Origin: Fervidibacter canadensis
GTDB lineage: Bacteria > Armatimonadota > Fervidibacteria > Fervidibacterales > Fervidibacteraceae
Length of the DNA: 64,000 bases
Direction of reading: 5' to 3'
Assembly (NCBI GenBank): GCA_041446545.1
Contig: JBGOEJ010000001.1
Span: 379,426-443,425, forward strand
The position numbers and the translations under genes were made by a program. This document shows positions 43,361-52,575 of the stretch, piece by piece (positions within the stretch are counted from its first letter, which is position 1; each line of letters starts with the position of its first letter). Under the pieces are notes generated by a model that saw only the letters and a program-made list of their open reading frames with translations, was not told the origin of the DNA and ran no database searches.

Positions 43361-46300
43361 CTACGATAATTGCCGCTTCAACTCATAAAGGAGCGCCAAC
43401 GCTTCCCGGGGTGTTAGTTCGTCAGGGTTGATTTCCTTCAGCCGCTCCAAGACAGGGTGGGGGGCGAACTCAAAGAGGCGCAATTGGGAAGGGGCGGAAA
43501 TCAGTTGCACCGCCGTCTTGGAAGGTCCGACAACCCTTTGGTCGTTGCTCTCCAAGGTCAAAAGGATTTCCTTCGCCCGCCTGATCACCCGCTCCGGCAA
43601 ACCCGAAAGCCGCGCCACCTGAATGCCGTAACTTCGGTCGGTGCCGCCTTCCACGATGCGATACAAGAACACCACCCTGTCGCCTTCCTCGTGGACGGCA
43701 GCGCGGTAGTTTTTCACGCGGGGCAACAGGTTCGCCAGTTCGTTGAGGTGATGGTAATGAGTGGCGAAGAGGCATTTGCAACCGATGCGGTGCAACTCTT
43801 CTGCTACCGCCCATGCGATGGCGATGCCGTCGTAAGTGGAAGTTCCCCGACCGATTTCATCAATGAGCACCAAACTTTTTTCGGTGGCGTTGTGCAAGAT
43901 GTTCGCCGTCTCCGACATCTCCACCATGAAGGTGCTTTGCCCTCGCACCAATTCATCGTGGGCGCCGACGCGGGTGAAGATGCGGTCAACGATGCCGATT
44001 TTCGCTTCCTTTGCCGGGACGAAACTGCCCACTTGCGCCATCAGGACAATCAAGGCGACTTGACGAAGGTAAGTGGAATTGTGGCTGACGAGTCCGTTGG
44101 CGACATAAGCGTGGTCGGGTTGCACATTGAGGTCAGCGACAGGGGCTTGGGAGGGTTCTATGGCGACGATGGCATCGTAAAGGTAGCGACAAGCGACCAA
44201 GCGTTCCAACTCTGTGACAGCCGTTCCTGCCACACCACTCGCCTGACAATATGCCAGCACGCGTTTCAGCATGCGGTGAGAGGGCGCTGAACCTTTCGGC
44301 AAGTAGGTGTAAAACACACTACTGACTGCCTTGTCGTCCTTGAGGGCTATCGGTTTTTGGGGCGTTTCTACGATGCAGCGATGCACTTGCTTTAGGAGTG
44401 GCTCAAGGTATGGCACGCCAAAGTTGGGAAGGAAGGGGCGGGATGAGGGGCGCTTTCGCCGCTGCTTGCGAGAAAGGCGAAAGCCAACGACCTCAAAGAA
44501 GCGCTGAGCATTTTCGCCATAAAGGTTCAGTTCGTGATAGGTTTTCCCTTTGACGACCTTGCGCCGCCGACACGCCACGATGCCCAAGTTGAGCAGCAGA
44601 AGTTGCACCTCTTTTGCCAGCCCTTCCGACGCCGTGACCAATTGCACATCGCCCCGACGCCCATCAACATAGCCATCGGCATCAAACAACCCTTGCAGGA
44701 AAGCGACGACGATTTCGCGTGTCGCCCTTCGAATGCTCAAGGGGACTCGTTTTTCGTTGGCGCGCCAGTAACCGACACCCAAGTGGGCAAGGAACTGACG
44801 CAACAACGAACTGCTCACCCGCCACCCAATCCGACCGAACCGTCGGACAGGACAGCCAAACAATCGCTTGTGCAACTCCGCAAACCGCTTCCGCAAAGTT
44901 TCTTCCGCCGTCGTCAGGGCGTAACTGTTCGGATAAGTGATCGTCCCATCACCGATGAGCAATCCCAGCAAGTAGGCTAAATCGGTCGTCAAACGGTCAG
45001 GCAACCGATAGAACTTTGCCCTTTGGGGCAGGGGCATGGGTGGGATGGCGGTTTCATTGCCCCAAAGGTCAATTTGAGGGTCAATGGCGACGACATCGCC
45101 GACCTGCAATTCCCCCAATCGCTTCCATCCCTCAGTCCCGTCAGGATGGCGCACCCAGACACGATGTTGGGGCGTCCCCTCCAGTTCAAAACCGAAGCGG
45201 GTTCGGATTTTCAGCGTCTGCCGAACACCGTCGTCGTAAAAGTGAGTGGCTTCCCCTTCTCCCTTCAACCCTTTGACCTTCACTCGCATCGGTGTGAACT
45301 GGGAAGCCTTCGCCCCTTTAGGCATCAACTCCCGCAAAGTCAGCAAACCCTTATCGGTGAAGATGTAAGTCTCCAGCGAGACGCACTTGCCAGCGGCGTT
45401 TGGTCCTGTGATGATGAGGAGTTGGTTTTCTCGGTTGTCCAAGCGGCAATCGTTGGGCACGAACGGTTTGTCTTTTTGCACTTGCTCAATGACGGGATGG
45501 CGCCCCTCCCTGATGACGATTTCATCGCTCTCGTCCACGACGGGGCGGGTGTAGTGGTTTTTGGCGGCGACTTCGGCGAGGCTCGCTAAAACATCCAGTT
45601 CCGCAATTGCCCGACCCGTTTCCAACAGTTCACCACTTCTTCGGGCAACTTCCTGTCGCAACTCCACGAACAACTGATACTCCAACTGACCGATGCGCTC
45701 TTCGGCGCCCAAGACTTTGCTCTCCAACTGTTTCAGTTCAGGGGTGACGAACCGTTCCACATCGGTCAGCGTCTGCTTGCGGATGTAATCTTTCGGGACG
45801 AGATGCAGGTTGGCTTTCGTGACCTCTATGTAGTAGCCGAAGACTTGGTTGTAGCCGACCCGCAAGTTTTTGATGCCCGTCCGTTCCCGCTCCTTCGCCT
45901 CCAACTGAGCAATCAGTTCCTTGCCGTGCTGGGCGATGTAACGCAATTCGTCCAGTTCCGGGTGGTAGCCGTCGCAAAAGATGCCTCCTTCCGTCATGCG
46001 CTGGGGCGGGTTGTCCACGAGGGCTTCTTCCAACCGTCGGCGCAAATCGTCGGCGGTGTGCAACCGCTCCGCAATGCGCCAAAGCAGAGGCGCTTTCATC
46101 GCTTTCGCCATCAGAACCTCCCGCAACTTTGGGATAACTTGCAAGGCGGAGCGGATTTGGGCTAAGTCACGGGGGTTCGCCGTCCCTGTCCCGACCCGCG
46201 CCACCAAGCGCTCCAAGTCAGGGATGCTCCTGAGCGTCTCGCGGATTTCCTTTCGCCAGAGCGTCTCGCGATAAAGCAATTCCACCGCATCCAACCGTTC

Positions 46301-47317
46301 GTTGATGCGCTCTAAATTGAGCAAGGGTTGCAAAATCCAGCGGCGAAGCAAGCGCCCGCCCATCGGCGTCGTCGTCTCGTCCAGTACCCAAAGGAGCGTC
46401 CCGTAAACGCTCCCGTCCCGCAGTGACTGCACTAACTCCAAGTTTCGTCGCGTCGCATTGTCCAAGAGCATGAATTCGCCGACACTGTAAGTGCTCAAAC
46501 TCTTCAGGTGCTCCAACGCCGTCAATTGCGTCCGTTGCAAGTAGGCGATGACAGTAGCAGCGGCGCGGATAGCAAGGTTCAGACCCGCCACGCCAAAGCC
46601 ATCTAAGGTGGCGACTTGAAAGTGTTGGCACAAAAGCCGTTCGGGTTCCGTGAAGGGGTCAAGGTCAAAGGTGGTCAGCGCCGCACCTTCGCAAACACTT
46701 TTGAGGCGGCTAACAAAGAGTTCATCGTCCGCCAACCGTTCGGGCAAAAGAACTTCAGCAGGTTGCAACCGAGCCAACTCATCCCAGAGGGTTTTACTGT
46801 CCAATTCGGTCACGGAAAACTCGCCCGTAGAAACTTCCGCCACCGCAAAACCAAACCGTTTGGGCTTCTCCTCTCTTCTCGTTCCGTCCTCTTTCTCGTC
46901 TTCTGTCCCGCCGCAAAGAGCGACGAGGAAGTTGTAGCGCTTGGCTTCCAAGAAGGTGTCCTCCACGAGGGTGCCGGGCGTCAGGACGCGGGTGACATCG
47001 CGGCGGACCAAACGCTTTTTGGGACTGGGTTCTTCCAACTGCTCGCAGATGGCGACCTTGTAGCCCGCTTCCAGCAACTTGGCGATGTAGCGTTCAACGG
47101 CATGATGGGGGACACCGCACATAGGGATGCGATTGCCCTTGCCGATTTCCCGCGAGGTCAAGACCAACTGCAACACTTGCGAGCCGATGCGCGCATCCTC
47201 ACCGAACATTTCGTAAAAATCGCCGAGGCGGAAGAGCAGCAAAACATCGGGGTATTGGGCTTTGATGGCTTGATATTGCCGAAACATGGGCGTCAGTTTA
47301 TCGCTGCGACGGTCCAT
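43361..47317 (-). CDS. mutS: DNA mismatch repair protein MutS, interrupted by an intein
   Basis: A 1318-residue translation whose exteins sum to 882 residues, normal for MutS. FRLGDFYEMFGEDA and the lever/clamp regions precede the ATPase. Walker A should be GPNxxGKST, but reads GPNAAGK, then a 436-residue intein, then STYLRQVALIVL. Walker B LVLIDEIGRGTSTYDG and the signature VEMSETANIL follow. MutS recognises mispairs and recruits MutL. The intein sits between the P-loop Lys and Ser, so the ATPase cannot work until splicing. An acidic low-complexity insert (GTEDEKEDGTRREEKPK) near residue 135 may be a degenerate repeat insert. Confidence 0.95.
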   Translation of the reverse strand: MDRRSDKLTPMFRQYQAIKAQYPDVLLLFRLGDFYEMFGEDARIGSQVLQLVLTSREIGKGNRIPMCGVPHHAVERYIAKLLEAGYKVAICEQLEEPSPKKRLVRRDVTRVLTPGTLVEDTFLEAKRYNFLVALCGGTEDEKEDGTRREEKPKRFGFAVAEVSTGEFSVTELDSKTLWDELARLQPAEVLLPERLADDELFVSRLKSVCEGAALTTFDLDPFTEPERLLCQHFQVATLDGFGVAGLNLAIRAAATVIAYLQRTQLTALEHLKSLSTYSVGEFMLLDNATRRNLELVQSLRDGSVYGTLLWVLDETTTPMGGRLLRRWILQPLLNLERINERLDAVELLYRETLWRKEIRETLRSIPDLERLVARVGTGTANPRDLAQIRSALQVIPKLREVLMAKAMKAPLLWRIAERLHTADDLRRRLEEALVDNPPQRMTEGGIFCDGYHPELDELRYIAQHGKELIAQLEAKERERTGIKNLRVGYNQVFGYYIEVTKANLHLVPKDYIRKQTLTDVERFVTPELKQLESKVLGAEERIGQLEYQLFVELRQEVARRSGELLETGRAIAELDVLASLAEVAAKNHYTRPVVDESDEIVIREGRHPVIEQVQKDKPFVPNDCRLDNRENQLLIITGPNAAGKCVSLETYIFTDKGLLTLRELMPKGAKASQFTPMRVKVKGLKGEGEATHFYDDGVRQTLKIRTRFGFELEGTPQHRVWVRHPDGTEGWKRLGELQVGDVVAIDPQIDLWGNETAIPPMPLPQRAKFYRLPDRLTTDLAYLLGLLIGDGTITYPNSYALTTAEETLRKRFAELHKRLFGCPVRRFGRIGWRVSSSLLRQFLAHLGVGYWRANEKRVPLSIRRATREIVVAFLQGLFDADGYVDGRRGDVQLVTASEGLAKEVQLLLLNLGIVACRRRKVVKGKTYHELNLYGENAQRFFEVVGFRLSRKQRRKRPSSRPFLPNFGVPYLEPLLKQVHRCIVETPQKPIALKDDKAVSSVFYTYLPKGSAPSHRMLKRVLAYCQASGVAGTAVTELERLVACRYLYDAIVAIEPSQAPVADLNVQPDHAYVANGLVSHNSTYLRQVALIVLMAQVGSFVPAKEAKIGIVDRIFTRVGAHDELVRGQSTFMVEMSETANILHNATEKSLVLIDEIGRGTSTYDGIAIAWAVAEELHRIGCKCLFATHYHHLNELANLLPRVKNYRAAVHEEGDRVVFLYRIVEGGTDRSYGIQVARLSGLPERVIRRAKEILLTLESNDQRVVGPSKTAVQLISAPSQLRLFEFAPHPVLERLKEINPDELTPREALALLYELKRQLS
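44078..45385 (-). other. Intein within mutS, with LAGLIDADG homing endonuclease domain
   Basis: 436 residues. It starts at Cys (CVSLETYIFTDKGLLTLREL, block A), has GTPQHRVWV (block B, TxxH), two DOD endonuclease motifs LAYLLGLLIGDGTI and FLQGLFDADGYV (blocks C and E), and ends with ADLNVQPDHAYVANGLVSHN (blocks F/G), followed by extein Ser. All residues for canonical splicing (Cys1, His in block B, His/Asn at the C-end, Ser+1) are present. With both aspartates of the DOD motifs kept, the endonuclease may be active. Confidence 0.95.
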
Positions 47318-47352
47318 CCAGAACCCCCCTGATAGTCTGGCGAAAGGTCGGT

Positions 47353-47985
47353 TTATCGGTTGCCTCGGATGAGTTTCGTGATGGGCAATTCCACGATGTC
47401 CGTCGCCCCTGCCCGAAGCAAAAGAGGGATCAGGCGATTGACCTCACTGCGAGGGACGACGGACATGACTGAGTAAAGCCCTGTCTCCGCTAAGGGTGAG
47501 ACGGTGGGCGATCTCAAGGCAGGTAGCAAGGACAACACCTCTTGCAAATGCCCTTCATCCACATTGAGGATGAGGAGGACGCGCCCCCTCGCTTCCGCTG
47601 CCCCCCTCAAAAGCATGAGCAAATCTTGCAGCGACTCTTGATACCGCTTCGCACTTTGGGCATTGATGATGAACAGCAACTCACCCGTCAAGGGTTCCAC
47701 ATGAACCTGCCTAAGGGTCGGGCGTTTTTGCATCTCTTCGGCGACCGCATCAAAAGGAACGATGGCGGCATCTAAGTCCCCTTGCGACACCATTGTCCAA
47801 AGGTCGCGAGGCTCACTAAAGACCCCGTCGGAAACGCGAGGGTCGTCTACGATGCCGTAGTGGGGCGTGAGGCGATCAACTCGTAAGTCCGCTGCGTTCA
47901 TCAACGCCAAGGCTTCCGCCTCCATCGCCCCCGTCGGTAACCCCAGTTTGATGGGAGGTAAAGGTGACGCTTTCCCTTGCGCCAT
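47353..47985 (-). CDS. HisG-like protein (ATP phosphoribosyltransferase homologue with shortened catalytic region)
   Basis: A 210-residue protein from the ATG at 47985, with AGGAAGGTGG upstream. IKLGLPTGAMEAEALALMNAA recalls the HisG start. RDLWTMVSQGDLDAAIVPFD recalls the substrate-binding loop, and PALRSPTVSPLAETGLYSVM with PRSEVNRLIPLLLRAGATDI is the C-terminal HisG_C regulatory domain. True HisG is about 280-290 residues; the catalytic domain here lacks roughly 70 residues, so activity is doubtful. It may be a regulatory or divergent paralogue. It overlaps the CPBP gene by 110 bases. Confidence 0.6.
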   Translation of the reverse strand: MAQGKASPLPPIKLGLPTGAMEAEALALMNAADLRVDRLTPHYGIVDDPRVSDGVFSEPRDLWTMVSQGDLDAAIVPFDAVAEEMQKRPTLRQVHVEPLTGELLFIINAQSAKRYQESLQDLLMLLRGAAEARGRVLLILNVDEGHLQEVLSLLPALRSPTVSPLAETGLYSVMSVVPRSEVNRLIPLLLRAGATDIVELPITKLIRGNR

Positions 47986-48820
47986 GCTCACCACCTTCCT
48001 TCGGCACGGAGAAGCGCCGCGCCAAATGCCAAGTCAATCCCAGCCAAAGGAGAAAACCGACAAGCGCAGCAAGCCAGTTCGGCGGTTGCGCCAATGGCGA
48101 ACCATCCCCTTGCCCTGCAAGGGACGGGAAAGAGAGAGCCATAGCAGTCAAGCCATTTTGAAGGGCGTGAGCAACAACCGTCGGGATAATGCTTTGGGTG
48201 CGGAAAACCACCCAACCCCAAAACAGGCTTGTCGGCAAAACGCTCAAAGCCTGTAATGGGTTCAAGTGAAAAAGGGCGAAAAAAAGACTTGTCAAGCCGA
48301 TCGCCACCGACGGCGACAAACGGCGCTCTAACCCTTGTTGAACGACACCCCGAAAAGTCAACTCTTCAGGCAAGGCTTGTAACATCACGGCAGCGACGAG
48401 CAGCAACGGCATCCCTTGGTGATGAGCGATTGCCTCCAGTAACTCCCCGTAACTGCTTTCCCGCGCCTGCTGAAAAAAGGGCATACTCAAAACCCATAAA
48501 ATTCCTTGCGAGACAGCGAGGTTAAGGGCTAAGGTGGCAAAGGTGACTTCAAGGGCAATCCACCAAGGCAAAGGGCGCCACCGCAGGGCCTGCCGCCACA
48601 TCCACCTTTTTCGCCTTCCTTGAGCAAAGACAGGCGTTAACAAAGCAATCGTCGTCAGCAGCACATTCACCACCAAAAGCCAATCCAGCCGAAGAAAGTC
48701 CCTGATGTTCGCTTCCATCGCCCAAAGGATAACCCCCAAAGACGCTATCGCAACCTGAGCGCCCAGAAAAAAGCCCAAACTTAAAAGCAACACCCGCCAT
48801 GCGTCCCGTTCCGTCACCAT
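47876..48820 (-). CDS. CPBP-family intramembrane metalloprotease (CAAX-protease-like)
   Basis: A 314-residue protein with about eight hydrophobic segments. PEELTFRGVVQQGLERR is the EExxxR motif, and FFALFHLNPLQAL and VVAHALQNG supply the histidines. CPBP proteins cut membrane peptides or serve in bacteriocin immunity. Behind GGAGGGG. Its C-terminal 35 residues (TSHQTGVTDGGDGGGSLGVD and on) are unusual and overlap the HisG-like start. The substrate is unknown. Confidence 0.8.
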   Translation of the reverse strand: MVTERDAWRVLLLSLGFFLGAQVAIASLGVILWAMEANIRDFLRLDWLLVVNVLLTTIALLTPVFAQGRRKRWMWRQALRWRPLPWWIALEVTFATLALNLAVSQGILWVLSMPFFQQARESSYGELLEAIAHHQGMPLLLVAAVMLQALPEELTFRGVVQQGLERRLSPSVAIGLTSLFFALFHLNPLQALSVLPTSLFWGWVVFRTQSIIPTVVAHALQNGLTAMALSFPSLAGQGDGSPLAQPPNWLAALVGFLLWLGLTWHLARRFSVPKEGGEHGARESVTFTSHQTGVTDGGDGGGSLGVDERSGLTS

Positions 48821-48857
48821 TGGCGTTGCCCCTCCAAAATTGCCCTAACTTTTCCCA

Positions 48858-49052
48858 TCACTTCAGCATGATTTGCAGAAACTCGTATCGGTCTTCTATG
48901 CGCCCGAAGCGTTCGTCCAGATAGCGGAAGAAGTAAGGCTGCGTCTCTGGCGAAGGCGGGACGAGTTGCCAGAGCGTGTCAAAAAACCGAAGAACCTCCT
49001 CTTCGCTTTTGCCTAATCGCTGTGCCAGTTCAGTGATGAAGGGATGTGCCAT
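48858..49052 (-). CDS. Small protein of unknown function
   Basis: A 64-residue protein from the ATG at 49052 (MAHPFITELAQRLGKSEEEV, then DTLWQLVPPSPETQPYF) behind GAAGGGACG. Helical, no recognised domain. A longer TTG start at 49088 would overlap the preceding kinase stop. Probably translated with the kinase gene upstream. Confidence 0.5.
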   Translation of the reverse strand: MAHPFITELAQRLGKSEEEVLRFFDTLWQLVPPSPETQPYFFRYLDERFGRIEDRYEFLQIMLK

Positions 49053-49080
49053 CGTCCCTTCGCCCTCCATTGGGGTTGCC

Positions 49081-50115
49081 TCACCCAACGCCTCTTAGCA
49101 AGGTCACCATCTCTGCGACATTTGTCGTCGCCACGCCGCTTTTACGGACGACGGCGGCAGCAGCGACGGTAGCGACTTGAGCGGCTTCCACAAAGGAAGC
49201 GCCTGCTGCCATCGCCAGTGTCAAGGCGGCGAGAAAAGTATCGCCCGCTCCCGCCACATCGTAAACCTGCACCCTTAAGGCAGGCAGTTGCGCCACCAGT
49301 CGCCCACCACTAAATAGGGCACAACCATCGCCACCTAAGGTGATGACCAAGCCGTGCAGTTCCAGATGTGCCGACAAAGTTTCTCCCACTTCCGTCACAG
49401 AAGTCGCTCTGTCGTTTGCGGCTGACATTGCTTCGCTTCGGTTCAGGCTCAGGTAATCAAACCCAGCGAAGTGAACGAGGTTGGACGGTTTCGGTCCTGC
49501 CATCAATAAACTTTGTCCCTTCAATTCCCGAAGCCCAGAGCAAAGGCTACGGGTCACGACGCCTTTGGCGTAGTCGGAGACGATGATGGCAGCGCAATCG
49601 CGTCCCAACTCTTTGGCAATCCCCCGAAGGGACACTTCCAGAGAGCCATTGAGAGGTGCTCGGCTTTCCACATCCACGCGGGCAACTTGTTGGCTGTGGG
49701 CGACGATGCGCGTTTTGACGGTCGTCGGTCGGGATGGGTCAGTCAAAACGCCTGTCGTATCAATGCCTGCCTCCGTCAAGAGCGACCGCAGCCGTTCGCC
49801 CGCCCCATCACTGCCGATGATGCCGCAGAGGACGACTTGTGCCCCCAGCGTCAATAAGTTCATCGCTGTGTTGGCTGCCCCGCCAGCGCCGTAGGTGCGC
49901 CGCTCACACAAAATCACGGGCACTGGCGCTTCGGGTGAGATGCGTTCAGCGTTCCCGATGATGTATTCGTCCAGCATCAAATCTCCGACGACCAAAACGC
50001 GTCGTCCTTGCCATCGGGAGGCAAAGGCTTGCAATCGCTCCTCTGTCAGTGTCCATTCGTTCGCCAAAAGCGTCTCCGATTTTCTGAACGGCTTGCGGCG
50101 CAAGGTGCGTTCCAT
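49081..50115 (-). CDS. RfaE/HldE-type PfkB sugar kinase
   Basis: A 344-residue ribokinase-family enzyme from the ATG at 50115. RRVLVVGDLMLDEYIIGNAERISPEAPVPV is characteristic of the heptose-kinase (HldE domain I/RfaE1) branch (split here: VLVVGDLMLDEYIIG, then ERISPEAPVPV). GAGGAANTAMNLLTLGA follows, and DVAGAGDTFLAALTLAMA is the catalytic-aspartate anion hole. It should phosphorylate D-glycero-D-manno-heptose 7-phosphate, feeding LPS-like or S-layer glycans. Related sugar kinases are possible. No adenylyltransferase domain is fused. Confidence 0.8.
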   Translation of the reverse strand: MERTLRRKPFRKSETLLANEWTLTEERLQAFASRWQGRRVLVVGDLMLDEYIIGNAERISPEAPVPVILCERRTYGAGGAANTAMNLLTLGAQVVLCGIIGSDGAGERLRSLLTEAGIDTTGVLTDPSRPTTVKTRIVAHSQQVARVDVESRAPLNGSLEVSLRGIAKELGRDCAAIIVSDYAKGVVTRSLCSGLRELKGQSLLMAGPKPSNLVHFAGFDYLSLNRSEAMSAANDRATSVTEVGETLSAHLELHGLVITLGGDGCALFSGGRLVAQLPALRVQVYDVAGAGDTFLAALTLAMAAGASFVEAAQVATVAAAAVVRKSGVATTNVAEMVTLLRGVG

Positions 50116-50167
50116 CGTCCTGTGACCCCCTCTTCTCATCGGAGAGCCAACGGGATATGCCCAGCCG

Positions 50168-51820
50168 TCAAGGCAATCGGAGCGGGAGAGTGACTCCTCC
50201 TGAAGGTGGTCGCTCCTTCTCCGCCAATCGGCGTTGTTGCTCTGCCAAGTCTTTCCGTCCCAATTGTTCCAAGTAACTGGCAAGCCTTTGCCGTTGAAAA
50301 GGTTCAAGGGAACGGTTGGCGACTTTCAAGAGCACTTTCAGCGCTTCGTCCCGCTTCGCCCGTAGCATCAGGATAGACCCAAGATGCAGGTGCAATTCGC
50401 TGTCGTCGGAGTATTTCAATGCCTCGCGGGCGAAGCGTTCTGCCTCCGCCAGTTTGCCTTCGTCCATCGCCAACCGAGAAAGTTGCAAGCAGAGGACTTC
50501 AGGGTAGAGGAAATGGCGGCGGGCATCGGGCGATTGCAACGCCAATTTCAAGGCTTCTTGATAAGCCTTTTGGGCTTCCTTTCTGTCGCCATGGCGATGA
50601 GCGTCAAGGGCTCGCAGTTCTGGGTCTATCAACTTTACCTTGGCTTGCTGGCGCAGTTCACTGAGGAGGCGTTGAAAGGCTTCCCCTTGTCGTTGCGACC
50701 GCAATTGTGCCAGCAACTCGTCTTTACGGGTTCCGACGACCTTAATTTTCGTCCCCTTGCACTTGGGACATTGACGAGCGCCCTTTTCTCCGACCCATGT
50801 ATTGCCGCACTTTTTGTCCTCGCACCGATAGCGGACATGCTCATAGTCAGGCGGAAGGTTCAACCGCTTGCCTTCCAACTTCAAAAGGTGATAGCCCGAC
50901 CAACCTTGGATGGGTTCGGAAACTTCGCCGACTTTCAGCCGTGGAAGGATTTGAGGGGCGGCGTCGCCCAAGCGGGCGCGAGCAAGGTCTAAACTCAACT
51001 CTCCCCAATCGCCCCCTTTCTCTTTCGTCGCCGCATCGTCCGACTCTCGGCGCGCTAAAGTGGCGAAGTCTTCGCCCTTCAACAGTCGTTGGCGCAACCT
51101 CCGAGCATGTTCAAGGGCTTTTTGTCGGGCTTGCTCTTGGTCTTGAGGCGTTGGGTTTTTGCCCTTGGGAAGGAAGCGGGCGAAACTGACGAAGATGTGG
51201 CGAAGATGAAATTGCGTGTAAGCATCCCGCAAATCTTTCTCCGTCACCTTGACGGTCTTGAAAATCTCGTCCCGCAATTTTTGCTGAAGCAGCGTCTCCC
51301 GAACGCCATCGGCTTGCTGTTCCCACTGACGACGCAGTTCGCCCTCATAGCCTTGCAGCGAGCCGAACCGTTTTCGGATGAAGTCGCGGAAGGCTTTGTC
51401 CCGCTGATAGCGTTGGCGGGCGACAGCCAGTTCCAGTTGCACTTGCTCGTTCACCCAGCGGTTCACATCGGCACGGGTCACCCAAAGGCGACGCCGCTGG
51501 GCTTCCTGGCGCAACAACACTTGCTGGACGATTTGGTCAAAAGCACTCTCTTTGATGAACGCCCAATCGGAAACGGAAGGGCGCATCGCTTGCGCCATCT
51601 GGGCGACGGCTTGGTCATACACCATGCGAGGGACATCTTCCCCATTGATGCGGGCGACGACCGTCGGCAAGAGACTAACCCCTTCGGGACGCCAACTGCG
51701 CCAACTGAAACTGGTAAAAGTGCCGATGAGGAAGATGAGAAAGAAGCCCCCCCAGATGGCGAGGCGGACGGCATGCTTTTGCAATTTCCGACGGGCTCGT
51801 CGCAAAGACGGCATAGACAT
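50168..51820 (-). CDS. SurA/PrsA-like peptidyl-prolyl isomerase with an inserted zinc ribbon
   Basis: A 550-residue protein. An N-terminal membrane helix (GGFFLIFLIGTFTSFSW) is followed by a SurA-N-like helical domain (residues 50-185) and a parvulin rotamase (RHIFVSFARFL...GGDWGELSLDLARARLGDAAP). Then YRCEDKKCGNTWVGEKG and QCPKCKGTK form a C-X4-C ... C-X2-C zinc ribbon. The C-terminal 140 residues are TPR-like helices (ALKYSDDSELHLHLGSILML). It should fold exported or envelope proteins. The zinc ribbon is not usual in this family. Start overlaps the preceding stop (TGATG). Confidence 0.8.
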   Translation of the reverse strand: MSMPSLRRARRKLQKHAVRLAIWGGFFLIFLIGTFTSFSWRSWRPEGVSLLPTVVARINGEDVPRMVYDQAVAQMAQAMRPSVSDWAFIKESAFDQIVQQVLLRQEAQRRRLWVTRADVNRWVNEQVQLELAVARQRYQRDKAFRDFIRKRFGSLQGYEGELRRQWEQQADGVRETLLQQKLRDEIFKTVKVTEKDLRDAYTQFHLRHIFVSFARFLPKGKNPTPQDQEQARQKALEHARRLRQRLLKGEDFATLARRESDDAATKEKGGDWGELSLDLARARLGDAAPQILPRLKVGEVSEPIQGWSGYHLLKLEGKRLNLPPDYEHVRYRCEDKKCGNTWVGEKGARQCPKCKGTKIKVVGTRKDELLAQLRSQRQGEAFQRLLSELRQQAKVKLIDPELRALDAHRHGDRKEAQKAYQEALKLALQSPDARRHFLYPEVLCLQLSRLAMDEGKLAEAERFAREALKYSDDSELHLHLGSILMLRAKRDEALKVLLKVANRSLEPFQRQRLASYLEQLGRKDLAEQQRRLAEKERPPSGGVTLPLRLP

Positions 51821-52482
51821 CACCCCAAATCACCGAGTTGGCTATCTTCCCGTAAGGAAGGGAACGGGAAGGCACCGCTTAAATGGCAGGTGTCATTGGC
51901 GAGCCAAAGCCGCCAAGTCCCGTCGTTGCGGGCTTGCAAAAGGTTGACACAACATGGGTCTTGTCGTAATCGTCGCCAGAGAGAAAAATCTGCCCCCAAC
52001 ACCCAGCACAAAACCACCCGATTGACCCCTTGATGTGCCACGCAAACAATCCTCTCGTTGGAATGTTGCCGTGCCAGTCGCTCCATCGCCGCCGTCACTC
52101 GCTCCACAAAATCGGCAAACGCTTCACCATTGGGCGCCACAAACCGCATCGGGTCGTCCGTGCGACAGCGCTCCATTTCGGGAAAGCGATGGGCTAATTC
52201 CGCCACCGCCATCCCTTCCCATTCACCGTAGTCAATCTCCCTCAATTCAGGGACAAAGCCCACGGACAGGCGATGAGGCTTTGCGATGGCTTCAGCCGTC
52301 TGGCGCGCCCGAAGCAAAGGGCTGCTGTAAATGGCAGCAATCGGGACATCCCGAAAGCGCTCCGCCAACGCTTTCGCTTGCTGATGCCCCCAATCGCTGA
52401 GGGGAATATCGCTGCTGCCACACAAACGCCCTTCGGCATTCCAAATCGTTTCGCCATGTCGGACGAGGTAAATCCACGCCAT
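51820..52482 (-). CDS. Histidine phosphatase (phosphoglycerate-mutase-like)
   Basis: A 220-residue protein from the ATG at 52482. YLVRHGETIWNAEGRLCGSS carries the catalytic RHG; ELREIDYGEWEGM has the partner acidic residue; CVAHQGVNRVVLCWVLG carries the second histidine. The family dephosphorylates diverse substrates (alpha-ribazole phosphate, sugar phosphates). Target unknown. Translated with the SurA-like gene. Divergent from purS. Confidence 0.85.
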   Translation of the reverse strand: MAWIYLVRHGETIWNAEGRLCGSSDIPLSDWGHQQAKALAERFRDVPIAAIYSSPLLRARQTAEAIAKPHRLSVGFVPELREIDYGEWEGMAVAELAHRFPEMERCRTDDPMRFVAPNGEAFADFVERVTAAMERLARQHSNERIVCVAHQGVNRVVLCWVLGADFSLWRRLRQDPCCVNLLQARNDGTWRLWLANDTCHLSGAFPFPSLREDSQLGDLG

Positions 52483-52575
52483 CTCAACGCCACCGTCGCA
52501 AAGTGTGACACATTTGGAGAAGCCTTTGTGCTGATGTCGCCTGTGACGGTTCATGGCGCTTTGGAGGGATGCCGA

